DNA from: Pseudoalteromonas luteoviolacea B = ATCC 29581
GTDB lineage: Bacteria > Pseudomonadota > Gammaproteobacteria > Enterobacterales > Alteromonadaceae
Length of the DNA: 64,000 nt
Direction of reading: 5' to 3'
NCBI GenBank assembly: GCA_000333235.1
Contig: CAPN01000016.1
Location: 62,001 to 126,000 of the forward strand
The notes beneath the pieces are model-generated. The model did not search any database. It was not told the DNA's origin and worked only from the letters and a program-made list of their open reading frames with translations. Both the position numbers and the translations under genes were made by a program. This document shows positions 18,966-28,720 of this stretch, one piece after another (the first letter of the stretch is position 1; every line of letters begins with the position of its first letter).

Positions 18966-19745
18966 CTATAAGGAACACCCAATCAATCCACAGGCTAACT
19001 CAACCATCTTTAACCATTGGAATTCGTATTGGGCAACAAAGTTACCAAGCGTTGCCCATATAATCATTAAACCCGCGACCAGTGTAAATGCAAAACCGAC
19101 TGAGAAAATATTCATTTGCGGTGCCGCACGCGTCATGATCCCAAACGAAATGTTAATCACGAGCATTGCAGTGAGTGGTGCAAGTGATAAGGCCAACGCC
19201 GTAGAAAACATCCAGCCACCCCACATGATAATGTCCCAATAATTATCTACTGGCCACCACTGACCATTGATAGGCCAAGTTTGGAAGCTAAACGCCACCA
19301 TTTGGATCATCATTAAATGACCATTGAACACGAAAAAAAGCAATGTGGCTAAAATTAGATAAAACTGCCCTACCGCAGGTACCGATAAACCGTTAGCGGG
19401 ATCAACTACTGAAGCAAAGCCTAAACCCGTTTGCATAGCTAGGATTTGTCCTGCAATCACAAAAGTGTTCAGCAGCAACAAAGAAGCAAATCCAATCGCC
19501 ACGCCGATGACCATTTGTTGCAACACTACAACGATCATAGAAAGCGAAAACAAATCAGTAAATTGCGAAGGAGGCAGCGTTGGAACTAATACAAAAGTCG
19601 TGACGACAGCGAGGGACAACTTTATTCGGCTCGGCACATTTTGCGCCCCAAGTCCGGCCATCACCATCATCATTGAACTGACGCGTACCAATGGGAGCAG
19701 AAAATCACTCAGCCACTGGTTCACCACTTCAAACGGAAACTCCAC
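18966..19745 (-). CDS. fliR: FliR, flagellar export gate protein
   Basis: Part of the FliPQR export channel in the inner membrane. It has 259 residues with about six hydrophobic helices and family segments such as PLVRVSSMMMVMAG and the QTGLGFASVVDP loop. The start is GTG at 19745, three bases after the fliQ TAA; the product MEFPFEVVNQWLSDF resembles FliR N-termini. Gene order fliP-fliQ-fliR-flhB is canonical. Confidence 0.96.
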   Translation of the reverse strand: MEFPFEVVNQWLSDFLLPLVRVSSMMMVMAGLGAQNVPSRIKLSLAVVTTFVLVPTLPPSQFTDLFSLSMIVVVLQQMVIGVAIGFASLLLLNTFVIAGQILAMQTGLGFASVVDPANGLSVPAVGQFYLILATLLFFVFNGHLMMIQMVAFSFQTWPINGQWWPVDNYWDIIMWGGWMFSTALALSLAPLTAMLVINISFGIMTRAAPQMNIFSVGFAFTLVAGLMIIWATLGNFVAQYEFQWLKMVELACGLIGCSL

Positions 19746-19748
19746 GTT

Positions 19749-20018
19749 TTAGCCTGCTATTTCAGGGATCATCATGACCATATGATTAAAAAAGTCCATC
19801 AGCTCTTGTGTCAACCAATGTCCACCCACAATCAACGCTAAAATGGTGATGATAAGTCTAGGTAAAAAACTCAATGTTTGTTCGTTAATTGACGTAGCGG
19901 CTTGGAATACAGCAACTACAAGGCCAATGAGTAGACCGGGTACTACTATCGCAGATACTAATTTTATTACGAGAAATAAGGAGTCACTCAGTATATCAAC
20001 AAAGACTTCTGGTTCCAC
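19749..20018 (-). CDS. fliQ: FliQ, flagellar export gate protein
   Basis: Small 89-residue membrane protein with two helices, forming part of the FliP5Q4R1 export channel. The family pattern is clear: MEPEVFVDILSDSL at the start and VVAVFQAATSINEQTLSFLPRLI in the middle. The start is GTG at 20018, one base after the fliP TGA, so translation is coupled. An overlapping ATG at 20020 is out of frame. Confidence 0.96.
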   Translation of the reverse strand: MEPEVFVDILSDSLFLVIKLVSAIVVPGLLIGLVVAVFQAATSINEQTLSFLPRLIITILALIVGGHWLTQELMDFFNHMVMMIPEIAG

Positions 20019-20019
20019 A

Positions 20020-20760
20020 TCAAACCCCTAAACCAAAACTTCGCGCCAGCGTTCCCATCACTAGTCCCCATCCATCCACAAGCACAAATAGCATGATTTT
20101 GAATGGCAAAGAAACAATCATTGGCGAGAGCATCATCATACCCATGGCCATAAGCACACTCGCTACAACTAAATCCACAATCAAAAACGGAATGAAGAAC
20201 ATAAAGCCTATAATGAAGGCTGTTTGCAGCTCGGACGTCACAAAAGCAGGAATAATCACGATAAAAGGTGTGTCTTCCGGGGCATTTAGGTTGTCATAAC
20301 CTGCAATTTTCGCGAATGTTTCAAGATCCTTAATTCTTGTTTGCGACAACATAAACGCTTTGAGCGGCTCTTTTGCTTGTTCTAACGCTTGGATTGAGGT
20401 CATTTCATCTTTGAGATAAGGCTGCAATGCTTGATCATTAATTTGATTGAATATTGGGCCCATAATGAACAACGTCATAAAGAGTGAAATACCAATCAGA
20501 ATTTGATTTGAAGGGGATTGTTGTAAACCTATCGCTTGCCTAAGAATCGCAAGCACAATAATGATCCTCGTAAACGACGTCATCATAATCACGGCCGCCG
20601 GAATAAAGCTCAGCGCCGTCATTATCGCAAGCACTTGCAGCGTTACAGAGTATTCCTGAGAGCCATCGGGATTCGTCGTAATACTTAGTGCTTCGATGCC
20701 CTCTGCAGACACTTGAGGTACAAACAGCAACAAAATTAGCGTCATTAGCAGCTTAGTCAT
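20020..20760 (-). CDS. fliP: FliP, flagellar export gate protein
   Basis: Main subunit of the export channel. The 246 residues comprise a cleavable signal peptide (first ~20 residues, ending VSAEG) and four membrane helices. Conserved segments include [24 protein letters not shown] and [26 protein letters not shown], both family hallmarks. It overlaps the fliO end by eight bases. Confidence 0.97.
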   Translation of the reverse strand: MTKLLMTLILLLFVPQVSAEGIEALSITTNPDGSQEYSVTLQVLAIMTALSFIPAAVIMMTSFTRIIIVLAILRQAIGLQQSPSNQILIGISLFMTLFIMGPIFNQINDQALQPYLKDEMTSIQALEQAKEPLKAFMLSQTRIKDLETFAKIAGYDNLNAPEDTPFIVIIPAFVTSELQTAFIIGFMFFIPFLIVDLVVASVLMAMGMMMLSPMIVSLPFKIMLFVLVDGWGLVMGTLARSFGLGV

Positions 20761-21145
20761 GATGTTTATTTTTTTTTGTAGTATTTAGCAAAGTTGAAAA
20801 CCCTTTTGCCATTGGCGGCATCGCGGTTTCGGGTAATGGTGTTTTCAGCTCATACAAGTAATTGATGCTGTTTGGTGTGACGCCAAGTAAATGTTGCTTA
20901 TTATCTACTTCGATGATCATAAGGCGTTCTTTAGTACCCAACGGCATGCTGCGAACTACTTTAAAATGTTCAGACGCACCTAGGTTTGGGTTAAGTCGTT
21001 TGACAAACCAGGCAAGTACAACAATCACAACGAGTACGACCACCAAAGAGCTGATCATACTCGCCAAATTGGTCGCATCGAATGGTTCAGCGGCAAATGC
21101 TAAACCACTAAACACACACAAAGCGATCGTTGTGATGTTTTTCAT
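20753..21145 (-). CDS. fliO: FliO, flagellar export assembly factor
   Basis: Small membrane protein (130 residues) that helps FliP assemble. It has an N-terminal signal-like segment, a membrane helix at about 28-48 ([22 protein letters not shown]), and the FliO domain with [23 protein letters not shown]. It overlaps fliN by four bases (ATGA) and fliP by eight. Sequence is poorly conserved in the family, but motif and position make the assignment secure. Confidence 0.93.
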   Translation of the reverse strand: MKNITTIALCVFSGLAFAAEPFDATNLASMISSLVVVLVVIVVLAWFVKRLNPNLGASEHFKVVRSMPLGTKERLMIIEVDNKQHLLGVTPNSINYLYELKTPLPETAMPPMAKGFSTLLNTTKKNKHHD

Positions 21146-21543
21146 CGTAATTTTTTAATCCGCTCAACTTGGCTTATTACGTCAGTTAAACGAATACCAA
21201 ATTTATCGTTGACTACAACTACTTCACCATGCGCAATCAGCGTTCCATTCACAAGCACATCTAAAGGTTCACCCGCGACACGATCTAGCTCAACTACCGA
21301 GCCTTGGTTTAGTTGCAATAGATTTCGGATATTGATTTTTGAGCGACCCACTTCCATTGAAATGGTCACCGGAATATCTAAAATCGTATCTAACTTACGA
21401 CGTTCATCCGCGGAAAGCTTAGAACCTCCACCTTGCGAAAACTCTTCGAGCTCAGCAACTTCAGGCTCACTATCGATGTCCGCCTGTTCAGCTTCAGCCA
21501 GCGCTGCTGCCCATTCGTCCATTGTATCTTGATCATCACTCAT
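21142..21543 (-). CDS. fliN: FliN, motor switch protein
   Basis: C-ring protein of the flagellar motor and docking site for the export ATPase complex. It has 133 residues: an acidic N-terminal ~45 residues, then the SpoA domain with LDIPVTISMEVGRSKINIRNLLQLNQGSVVELDR split over residues ~50-85 and NGTLIAHGEVVVVNDKFGIRLTD. It lies 25 bases downstream of fliM and overlaps fliO. Confidence 0.97.
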   Translation of the reverse strand: MSDDQDTMDEWAAALAEAEQADIDSEPEVAELEEFSQGGGSKLSADERRKLDTILDIPVTISMEVGRSKINIRNLLQLNQGSVVELDRVAGEPLDVLVNGTLIAHGEVVVVNDKFGIRLTDVISQVERIKKLR

Positions 21544-21568
21544 ACTTTAAACCTTGCTAAACCTTTGT

Positions 21569-22663
21569 TTACCAATCGAGATCGACACCTTCAGATAAGT
21601 GTAAATCTTCTTCTAATTCTGCTAATTCCGAATCCGAATCCAGCTTTTTGCCGCCTTTGGTAAAGACGTGCAATTCAGACTTAACGGATTCTGGACGTTT
21701 AATTTTTTCACTGATTTGCAGTGCAACAAAATCACGTGAGCGACCCATTTTTGCTCTAAAGGTTGGTAACTCTTCAACAAAAACAGTCACGTGCTCCGGC
21801 ATATCCACAGGGATCACATCCCCCGCTTTTAGTCCCATGACTTGTTCAAGCGTTAGATCTATTTCCATCAATTGTGTGGATAGTTCAACTTCAACGTCCA
21901 TAATTTCATCACGTAGCGCCTTACTCCAACGTAAATCCGTATCTTCTGTATCTGATTGAACACCCGCATCCAATAATTCACGGATAGGTTCAAGCATCGA
22001 GTAAGGAAGCGAAATATGGAAGTCACCGCCACCGCCATCAAGTTCAATGTGAAATGAACTTATCACCACGACTTCTGTTGGGCTTACAATATTGGCCATA
22101 GCGGGGTTTACTTCTGAATCAAGGTATTCAAAAGACACGTCCATAACTGGTGCCCACGCTTCTTTGTAATCTTCGAAAATGATTTTAAGCAGCATTTGCA
22201 CAATTCGACGTTCGGTCGGTGTAAATTCGCGGCCTTCAATCTTTGCATGATAACGACCATCACCGCCAAAGAAGTTATCTACCAAAATAAACACTAGGCG
22301 TGCTTCCATGGTAATTAACCCCGTCCCTTTCAATGGACGAAAGCGCACCATATTTAAGCTTGTCGGGACAAATAACGTGTGGATATATTCGCCAAACTTC
22401 AACATTTGCACGCCATTAATAGAAACTTCAGCAGTTCGACGCATCATATTAAACAGTGAAATGCGCATGTGGCGAGCAAATCGTTCATTCACGATTTCCA
22501 ATGTCGGCATACGACCACGGACAATTCGGTCTTGCGACGAAAAGTCATATTGCAGTGCCTTGGAGGACCCGGGACCTTCTTCGTCGCTTATCTCGTCTTC
22601 TTCGACTTCATCAACACCGTGCAATAGCGCATCAATTTCGTCTTGAGATAATAAATCACTCAC
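21569..22663 (-). CDS. fliM: FliM, motor switch protein
   Basis: C-ring protein that binds CheY-P and sets rotation direction. Of 364 residues, the N-terminal CheY-binding peptide is LLSQDEIDALLHG (residues ~4-16); a CheC-like middle domain and a C-terminal SpoA domain follow. The start is GTG at 22663, chosen because it gives the conserved MSDLLSQDEID N-terminus. It is nine bases from fliL. Confidence 0.97.
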   Translation of the reverse strand: MSDLLSQDEIDALLHGVDEVEEDEISDEEGPGSSKALQYDFSSQDRIVRGRMPTLEIVNERFARHMRISLFNMMRRTAEVSINGVQMLKFGEYIHTLFVPTSLNMVRFRPLKGTGLITMEARLVFILVDNFFGGDGRYHAKIEGREFTPTERRIVQMLLKIIFEDYKEAWAPVMDVSFEYLDSEVNPAMANIVSPTEVVVISSFHIELDGGGGDFHISLPYSMLEPIRELLDAGVQSDTEDTDLRWSKALRDEIMDVEVELSTQLMEIDLTLEQVMGLKAGDVIPVDMPEHVTVFVEELPTFRAKMGRSRDFVALQISEKIKRPESVKSELHVFTKGGKKLDSDSELAELEEDLHLSEGVDLDW

Positions 22664-22672
22664 ACGCTACCC

Positions 22673-23197
22673 CTACTGCATAACAAAGCCCGTGAACAAT
22701 ACACGTTCAACAACTTTGCTACCTTCTACATTGGTTAATGCTTCTTGAACTTTGTCTAAGGCGGTTAAGCGCAGGGTTTCTTTTCCTGCGGTTGTACTTA
22801 ACTCATCTGCCGTGGTCGTTGAGAAAACGCCAAGTAGAGTACCTTCAATGAGCGGAATGTGCTTTTTAGCGACTTCTTCATTTACATCACCGCGCACTAA
22901 CAATTGCACTTTAATCTGCACAATTCGGTCACGACTAGCGCCTGGCACATTGAAAACAAATGGTCTTGGCATCGCAACATATAACGCACTGCCGACTTGT
23001 GCACTTGAACCACTTGCCGCCGCGGCTTCAACTGGCACTTCCTCTGCCAACGTTTCCTCTGGTGCTTCTGAAGAACCTGAGAATAAAAAGAAAGCGATTG
23101 CGCCAACAACTACAACCACTGCAGCCGCGATGATAATGATGAGTTTCTTTTTCCCGCCAGTTTCTTCAATTTCTAAACTGTTGTTCTCTTCAGCCAT
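22673..23197 (-). CDS. fliL: FliL, basal body-associated protein
   Basis: Inner-membrane protein that surrounds and supports the stators. It has 174 residues with one membrane helix (about 18-40: KLIIIIAAAVVVVVGAIAFFLF split by charged KK) and a periplasmic domain ending with VVERVLFTGFVMQ, typical of the family. ATG 23197. There is a 56-bp gap to fliK upstream without a recognisable promoter. Confidence 0.95.
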   Translation of the reverse strand: MAEENNSLEIEETGGKKKLIIIIAAAVVVVVGAIAFFLFSGSSEAPEETLAEEVPVEAAAASGSSAQVGSALYVAMPRPFVFNVPGASRDRIVQIKVQLLVRGDVNEEVAKKHIPLIEGTLLGVFSTTTADELSTTAGKETLRLTALDKVQEALTNVEGSKVVERVLFTGFVMQ

Positions 23198-23253
23198 TGT
23201 TTAAGTACCCATAAAATCAAAATGCACAGTTATGTGTTATAGCATAGCAGTAG

Positions 23254-25803
23254 TTAGGCATAGTAATCTATTGCTGAACTTGAGGTTTTTGAACTTGTTC
23301 GAGCATTTTGTGTATTTTGTTGCTCATCAGTTCCCATTTTGCTTTGCTCTTGACCTTGGCGTTCATCATGCGCCGCCTTTCCATCATTACCAGCAAACCC
23401 TTGTTCAATCGAACTTTCACCTAAATTTATTCCTTGCTCCGCAAGCATTTCTCGGAGTTTAGGTAATGATTGCTCTAGCAATTCTTTCGCTTGTTGATTC
23501 TGTACAACGAAATTCACTTGTGCTTGCTCTGCATCGCTCCGGATACGAATTTGCATACTACCAAGTTCTGGTGGATCTAATCGAATCTCGGCTTCTTTGT
23601 TGTTTAAATTCAACATCATTGAAACACGATTTTGCAACTCTTTTGCGGCATCTTGTCGTGCGATATTAAGTGCCTGTAATAACGCAGGATCAATAGCGAC
23701 TTTCTGCGCATTTATTTGAGTTTGGTTGGTTTGCTGTACTTGTTCAACTTGCTGCATGAACTGCTTCGCAACCCCTTCATTATATTGCTCAGATACCTGT
23801 GCTATCTGTACCAAAGTTTGCATAATTTTTGCTACTGGTGCTGAAACTTCATTAGCATTCACCAACAGTGAACTTGGTTTCATTTCTTCAGCTAGTCTTG
23901 ATTTCTCAGTGTCTACTTCTAGGTCATTAGCGCCAACTCGCTTTGAAACACTATCATCCATTTTTGTATCTGTTGATGATTTCGTTACTCCTGTTTCACC
24001 GACCAACTTTGCCGCTTCGGCATTTGCGTTACTTGCTGTTTGGAGTGTTACTTGACTTGGCGTGCTTACTATCAAATTATCGAACGAGCTTTCATTACCA
24101 GTTTGTAAATTTGAGTCACTCTTCGCGATAGAAGAAGCGTCAGGTGAACCTCCTCCTTTAGCTAGATTACCACCAATTGCTTGCGCGTTGGTTGGATTTA
24201 CGATGGTAATGTCAGACTTGTGAGAAGAAATAACATTCGCCCCCCCCTGTGCCTTATGCTGAGATTCAGTTTTCGCTATTTCTTCTGTAGATACCTCAGA
24301 AGAACCGTCTACTTTACTTGGCTTAATTTGCTCTTCTTGGCTTTTCAACACGTCGTGTTTTGGCAACGTTCTTTCTGAGCTTTCCAGTAACTTTGACAAC
24401 GTAGGATTGACAGAAACGTGCTCTTTATTGGCGCTTTCTAATGTCACCGCTTCGTCTACTGTGTTTTGAGCGCCAACGTATTGCGCTTGTTGAGCACCCT
24501 GTTTAGTTGAAGTAGAAAGCGAAAAGTCACGTACGTAAAGTTTAATGTTTTCTGTATCAGCTTGTTTTAATGTGCTAAGCACTTGTTGCGCTATTTTTTG
24601 TTCGGCTGGCGTCAACTCTCCCTGAACCAATTTAAGTTCTATTGATTCAACTAATTGTTTTTTTTCTGACGAGGACAATACCTTCAGCTGCTGCTCTAGT
24701 TCGTGCACTCGCAAACCTATTGCTGGAGCATGCTTTAACGCATCGACTGAGTTAACTTTAGCGTCCTCAGTTACTACGCCGGATGACTGCGCATTCTCAG
24801 CTTTAGGCACTTGCGCCGAAATATTTAAGTCTTTCACAGTAGCATCTATCAGCTTTTGTTTAATAGCTTGAGCAGATTCAGTGGTTTCATCACTTTCCAT
24901 CGTCAATTTAGGCTTTACACTATTCATATCTCTTTGATTTGCTTCAGACGCCTTCTTTGAATTAATCACATCTCTTTTTTCAATTGACCGAGGATCTGTC
25001 GACGTATTCGATACTGTGTGTAGCGAATACTCAGCATCGACTGTTACTTTCGCAGCACCTTTTTGATCAACCTCTAGTGCAGACTGCTCTATCGTCTGTC
25101 GCGTTTCATTTTGCTCAACTTTTTTAAAGTGCGCCTTAACTTCTTCCGCAATGCCGGTCATTTCGGTTTTTAACACTGATGTAATTTCAGTATTTAACTC
25201 TCCAACGCTTTGCACGCTTTTGTGATCATCATGAATATCCTTTTGCACAGCAATCTCTGCATAGTCGATAGTCTTATTACCTTTTGGTGTAGCATCTAAA
25301 TGTTGCTCTCTAGTTGAATCGGACCTCGCTTTAACCGTCGTCACTGTATCTATAGATGCGTGTAAAAAGCTCAAAAAATCCTCGCTTTTTTGAGCTTCAA
25401 CTTTGTCTAATTCAATAGCCAAAGTTTCGTCTTTATTGACACGTTCAACCTTTACTTGATTTACAACTCGCGATTCATCACTGTCATCATTCCAAACGGA
25501 TCCAGTTTCGTTGTCGATGGTTAGCTTTTTGTTTTTGGGTTCATCTGTTTCTTTGAGTTGATGAGCTTTGTCCAATTTAGATTTCTTATACTCTTGATGC
25601 TTCTCATTTTGCTGGACTGTGACTTTTTCCTCTAGCTGAGTACAATATTTACTCTCATTTTCAGACCCTAGCTTTTCTTTTGCTACTTCAAGTTCAGCGG
25701 CAAAAGTATCAAAATTCCCTGCACTTAGTTCATCAACACTCATGGCGCTCTGTGAGAGATCCAATTTGGAACTTGTTGTGTTAGCTGTCGAAATTGAAAC
25801 CAT
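23254..25803 (-). CDS. fliK: FliK, hook-length control protein
   Basis: Secreted molecular ruler that signals FlhB to change export specificity when the hook is complete. It has 849 residues from ATG 25803, which has GAGG six bases upstream; the in-frame TTG at 25815 lies within that ribosome binding site. Most of the protein is Ser/Thr/Glu/Lys-rich and low in structure. The C-terminal domain near residues 730-810 contains LDPPELGSMQIRI and LREMLAEQGINLGE, the Flg_hook signature, and is followed by a Gln-rich tail. It is the first gene of fliKLMNOPQR-flhB. A second FliK-like protein is encoded at 1934-4756. Confidence 0.95.
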   Translation of the reverse strand: MVSISTANTTSSKLDLSQSAMSVDELSAGNFDTFAAELEVAKEKLGSENESKYCTQLEEKVTVQQNEKHQEYKKSKLDKAHQLKETDEPKNKKLTIDNETGSVWNDDSDESRVVNQVKVERVNKDETLAIELDKVEAQKSEDFLSFLHASIDTVTTVKARSDSTREQHLDATPKGNKTIDYAEIAVQKDIHDDHKSVQSVGELNTEITSVLKTEMTGIAEEVKAHFKKVEQNETRQTIEQSALEVDQKGAAKVTVDAEYSLHTVSNTSTDPRSIEKRDVINSKKASEANQRDMNSVKPKLTMESDETTESAQAIKQKLIDATVKDLNISAQVPKAENAQSSGVVTEDAKVNSVDALKHAPAIGLRVHELEQQLKVLSSSEKKQLVESIELKLVQGELTPAEQKIAQQVLSTLKQADTENIKLYVRDFSLSTSTKQGAQQAQYVGAQNTVDEAVTLESANKEHVSVNPTLSKLLESSERTLPKHDVLKSQEEQIKPSKVDGSSEVSTEEIAKTESQHKAQGGANVISSHKSDITIVNPTNAQAIGGNLAKGGGSPDASSIAKSDSNLQTGNESSFDNLIVSTPSQVTLQTASNANAEAAKLVGETGVTKSSTDTKMDDSVSKRVGANDLEVDTEKSRLAEEMKPSSLLVNANEVSAPVAKIMQTLVQIAQVSEQYNEGVAKQFMQQVEQVQQTNQTQINAQKVAIDPALLQALNIARQDAAKELQNRVSMMLNLNNKEAEIRLDPPELGSMQIRIRSDAEQAQVNFVVQNQQAKELLEQSLPKLREMLAEQGINLGESSIEQGFAGNDGKAAHDERQGQEQSKMGTDEQQNTQNARTSSKTSSSAIDYYA

Positions 25804-25872
25804 AATACACCTCAAACCGAATGCGGCAATTTACAGCCGATAAGCCTGTTTTTTTCACTATTTGTATTCAAA

Positions 25873-25887
25873 GCAATAATTGCGCCA
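25873..25887 (-). promoter_or_regulatory. Probable sigma54 promoter of the fliK-flhB operon
   Basis: The minus strand reads TGGCGCAATTATTGC: GG-N10-GC spacing, TGGC and TTGC intact, two deviations in the middle of the -24 box. Transcription would start near 25861, about 58 bases before fliK ATG. The 291-bp gap 25804-26094 also holds the inverted repeat at 25935-26031. Confidence 0.75.
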
Positions 25888-25934
25888 GATGTATACCTAA
25901 GTTACCTCAAGATGCTGGTCAGCGAGAATTTATC

Positions 25935-26031
25935 GGCGGTTAGGTAAGGCGCTAGATTCATGCATTGTTATTCGCGGTTGTTAAACTATCTTGAAAACCA
26001 GCACAAAACTAATGCGGCTTACCTAAACGCC
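25935..26031. repeat. Imperfect inverted repeat between fliJ and fliK
   Basis: Left arm GGCGGTTAGGTAAGGCG (25935-25951) and right arm CGGCTTACCTAAACGCC (26015-26031) are complementary at 15 of 17 positions, with 63 bases between. A shorter pair, TGCTGGT (25913-25919) and ACCAGCA (25997-26003), interleaves with it. It lies upstream of the fliK sigma54 promoter, where an enhancer-binding activator such as FlrC could bind; a remnant of a small mobile repeat is the alternative. Confidence 0.55.
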
Positions 26032-26094
26032 TGTAGAATCGTTATAAAATCAAGCTTCTTCAAGTCGATTGGGTAAAGGCTAGGTATTCAACCT

Positions 26095-26541
26095 CTACCC
26101 CACAGCTCGACGTTGAAAAAATTGGATTGTCGCAAACTCGTCCAACATTTTTTGTTCTGCTTTGTCTTGCTTTATTTTTATTTCAAGCTGTTGCTTTTCA
26201 ATAAGTTTTGAAATCGCTTTTGCTTTAGCTTGTTGTTGTATCCACAATTTTCGACGTTGTTCTACGACTTGTTTAGCGGTATTTACAACTCGAGCTTGTT
26301 GTTTGATTGCATCTTCAATCTTATTGATAAAGGAATGAAACTGACGAAAAGTATTGCTTGTTAGGCCTTGTTGGGCTTTGCTATGTAATTGCTGCATATA
26401 CTCAAGACGGAATTGATTCAACCCGGTCAGCTTTTGCTGATTATCGTTAAAATGCTTTTGTGCTTGAAGAAAGTGCTTACGCAATCCTTCCTCTTTTTCC
26501 GATTCGATTTTATGTAATAAAGTAAGTTTGTTTGCTGCCAT
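26095..26541 (-). CDS. fliJ: FliJ, export chaperone escort protein
   Basis: Coiled-coil stalk of the flagellar export ATPase that links FliI to FlhA. It has 148 residues, almost entirely helical and rich in Lys, Gln and Glu. The start is ATG 26541, whose A overlaps the fliI stop (TAATG), giving [19 protein letters not shown]; a longer in-frame version would extend into fliI. It is the last gene of the fliE-fliJ operon. Confidence 0.9.
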   Translation of the reverse strand: MAANKLTLLHKIESEKEEGLRKHFLQAQKHFNDNQQKLTGLNQFRLEYMQQLHSKAQQGLTSNTFRQFHSFINKIEDAIKQQARVVNTAKQVVEQRRKLWIQQQAKAKAISKLIEKQQLEIKIKQDKAEQKMLDEFATIQFFQRRAVG

Positions 26542-27875
26542 TAGCCTTGTCCTGTTAATTGAGCAAGCCCTTGCAAGCATTCATCATAAGAAATGACATC
26601 CTTCATTCCTTGTTGTAAAAACTGTCTAATTCTTGGCATCATTTGAATTGCTTGATCTAACATCGGATCGCTGCCTTTTTGATATGCGCCAAGTGTTACC
26701 ATGTCTTTATTTTGTTGATACATCGAATACACTTGCTTAATTGCTCTCGCTTGCATCATATGTGGCTCAGATACAACTTGCGGCATAACGCGGCTAATGG
26801 ATTTTTCGATATCTATCGCCGGATAATGACCACTGTCTGCCAATTCACGTGACAACACAATGTGGCCATCCAATATTGCACGTGCTGCATCAGCAATAGG
26901 GTCTTGTAGATCATCACCTTCACTTAATACCGTAAAGAAAGCGGTAATTGAGCCTTGACCTTCCCCACCATTACCTGCACGTTCAACCAATGCTGGGAGT
27001 TTTGCAAACACCGAGGGCGGATAACCTTTAGTGGCTGGTGGTTCTCCAACGGCAAGTGCAATTTCACGCTGTGCCATGGCATACCGAGTCACTGAGTCCA
27101 AAAGCAATAGCACTCTTAAACCTTGATCTCTGAAATATTCAGCGATTGTTACCGCACTTTCACAGCCCTTTAAACGCATTAGCGGAGAAGCATCTGCCGG
27201 AGCTGCGACTACAACAGCTCGCTTGCGCCCCTCTACACCTAAGATCTCTTCAATGAATTCCTTAACCTCTCTGCCACGCTCACCAACGAGTCCCACTACG
27301 ATTACATCCGCTTCACTGCCGCGAGTCATCATACCAAGCAGTACCGATTTACCGACTCCACTTCCTGCAAATAGTCCCATTCGTTGACCTTGTCCAACCG
27401 TAATGATGCTATTAATTGCTCTCACGCCAACATCCATTGGGCTATCTATCGGACGACGAGATAAAGGATTAATTGACTCTGCTGCGAATTTTAGGTGAGT
27501 TTCTGCTTCAATTGCCCCCAGTCCGTCCAAAGGACGCCCTAATCCATCAACAACACGACCAAGGAGCCCCATACCTACTGGCAAGCCGGCTTCATTTACC
27601 TTAGGTGTCACCCTTGCACCAGGTAAAACTCCAGAGATATTATCATTGGGCATAAGATACAAAGTGTCGTCATTAAATCCAACGACTTCTGCATCAATCG
27701 GGCCTCTTGCAGTCTCAATTTTACATTGACTGCCTACAGGTGCACTTAGCCCTCGAGCTTCCAAAGTCAGGCCTACTACCCGTGTTAAACTGCCAGCAAC
27801 AGCAACCGAATAAGGTTTGATGAATTTTTCATATTTGCTCAGTCTTTTCGCGACTGGAGAAGGTGTGTCACTCAT
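26541..27875 (-). CDS. fliI: FliI, flagellar export ATPase
   Basis: Hexameric F1-beta-like ATPase powering substrate unfolding and entry. It has 444 residues with Walker [10 protein letters not shown] near residue 170, the catalytic Glu in [17 protein letters not shown], Walker [18 protein letters not shown] and the [18 protein letters not shown] segment typical of the family. ATG 27875; it follows fliH by 20 bases. Confidence 0.97.
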   Translation of the reverse strand: MSDTPSPVAKRLSKYEKFIKPYSVAVAGSLTRVVGLTLEARGLSAPVGSQCKIETARGPIDAEVVGFNDDTLYLMPNDNISGVLPGARVTPKVNEAGLPVGMGLLGRVVDGLGRPLDGLGAIEAETHLKFAAESINPLSRRPIDSPMDVGVRAINSIITVGQGQRMGLFAGSGVGKSVLLGMMTRGSEADVIVVGLVGERGREVKEFIEEILGVEGRKRAVVVAAPADASPLMRLKGCESAVTIAEYFRDQGLRVLLLLDSVTRYAMAQREIALAVGEPPATKGYPPSVFAKLPALVERAGNGGEGQGSITAFFTVLSEGDDLQDPIADAARAILDGHIVLSRELADSGHYPAIDIEKSISRVMPQVVSEPHMMQARAIKQVYSMYQQNKDMVTLGAYQKGSDPMLDQAIQMMPRIRQFLQQGMKDVISYDECLQGLAQLTGQG

Positions 27876-27895
27876 GCATTTTCGACAGTGGTCTG

Positions 27896-28717
27896 TTAGA
27901 TACCACTATCATGCAAAAATGTGTCCAATATTTCTTTGATACGGTTTTTAACCGTCATATTAATAGAAGATTGTGCTGTTTTAACCTCACAGCCGCCACG
28001 TTGCAGTGTTGGCTCTGCGAAAAGCTGCCAACCTTGCTCTAAAATTGCCGTTTCACCATAACTGTCTTTGACGAGCTCGAGATCGTCCGGGTGTAAATGA
28101 ATACGTATTTTAACGTCGCTTAACGGAAGCGCATCCATGGCTTTTTTCATCGCCACTAAAATTACTTCAGGTTCTAGTGAAATTTGTTTAAATACAATGG
28201 CTTCAGCAAGCATAGAAGCTAAATGTACGACTTGCTTTTCAGCTTGCTCATCGATTCGTTTCAATGGTAGCTGCAACGCGTCAAAGATTTGACCTAACAA
28301 TGCTAGCTTTTCTTCAATAAGTGGTTTAGTCTCGTCAAATCCTTGAGTTCGACCGATTTCAAGACCTTCTTTGTACCCGGCTTCTTTCCCATCATTAACG
28401 CCTTTGTCAAAGCCATCAATGTAACCTTGTTCATGACCTTGCTTTATTCCTTCTTCGTAAGCATCTTGACGGATCTGTTCCAGTTCCTCTAATGTTAACT
28501 TAGGAAAATCAGGTTCTTCAGGCGTTTCTACTTTCGCTTTTTGTTGTTCTTGTTTCTTACGATAGATTTCTTCTAATGGCGTTCCCATTGCGGTTGAACG
28601 ACCCTTTAAACGTCGTTCATCTCGACTCACATCAGGAATAGGCCAATTTTTTAAAAGCTCCTCTACCGATTCATCTAATTGAACGGGTCTACCACGGGTA
28701 AATTTAGGGTCAGCCAT
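27896..28717 (-). CDS. fliH: FliH, export ATPase regulator
   Basis: Stator-like protein that holds FliI at the C-ring. It has 273 residues with the FliH hallmark of small-residue repeats in the middle ([21 protein letters not shown] split at residues ~98-120: a run of GxxxG spacings) and a C-terminal FliH/HrpE domain. ATG 28717, three bases after the fliG stop. Confidence 0.95.
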   Translation of the reverse strand: MADPKFTRGRPVQLDESVEELLKNWPIPDVSRDERRLKGRSTAMGTPLEEIYRKKQEQQKAKVETPEEPDFPKLTLEELEQIRQDAYEEGIKQGHEQGYIDGFDKGVNDGKEAGYKEGLEIGRTQGFDETKPLIEEKLALLGQIFDALQLPLKRIDEQAEKQVVHLASMLAEAIVFKQISLEPEVILVAMKKAMDALPLSDVKIRIHLHPDDLELVKDSYGETAILEQGWQLFAEPTLQRGGCEVKTAQSSINMTVKNRIKEILDTFLHDSGI

Positions 28718-28720
28718 GGT

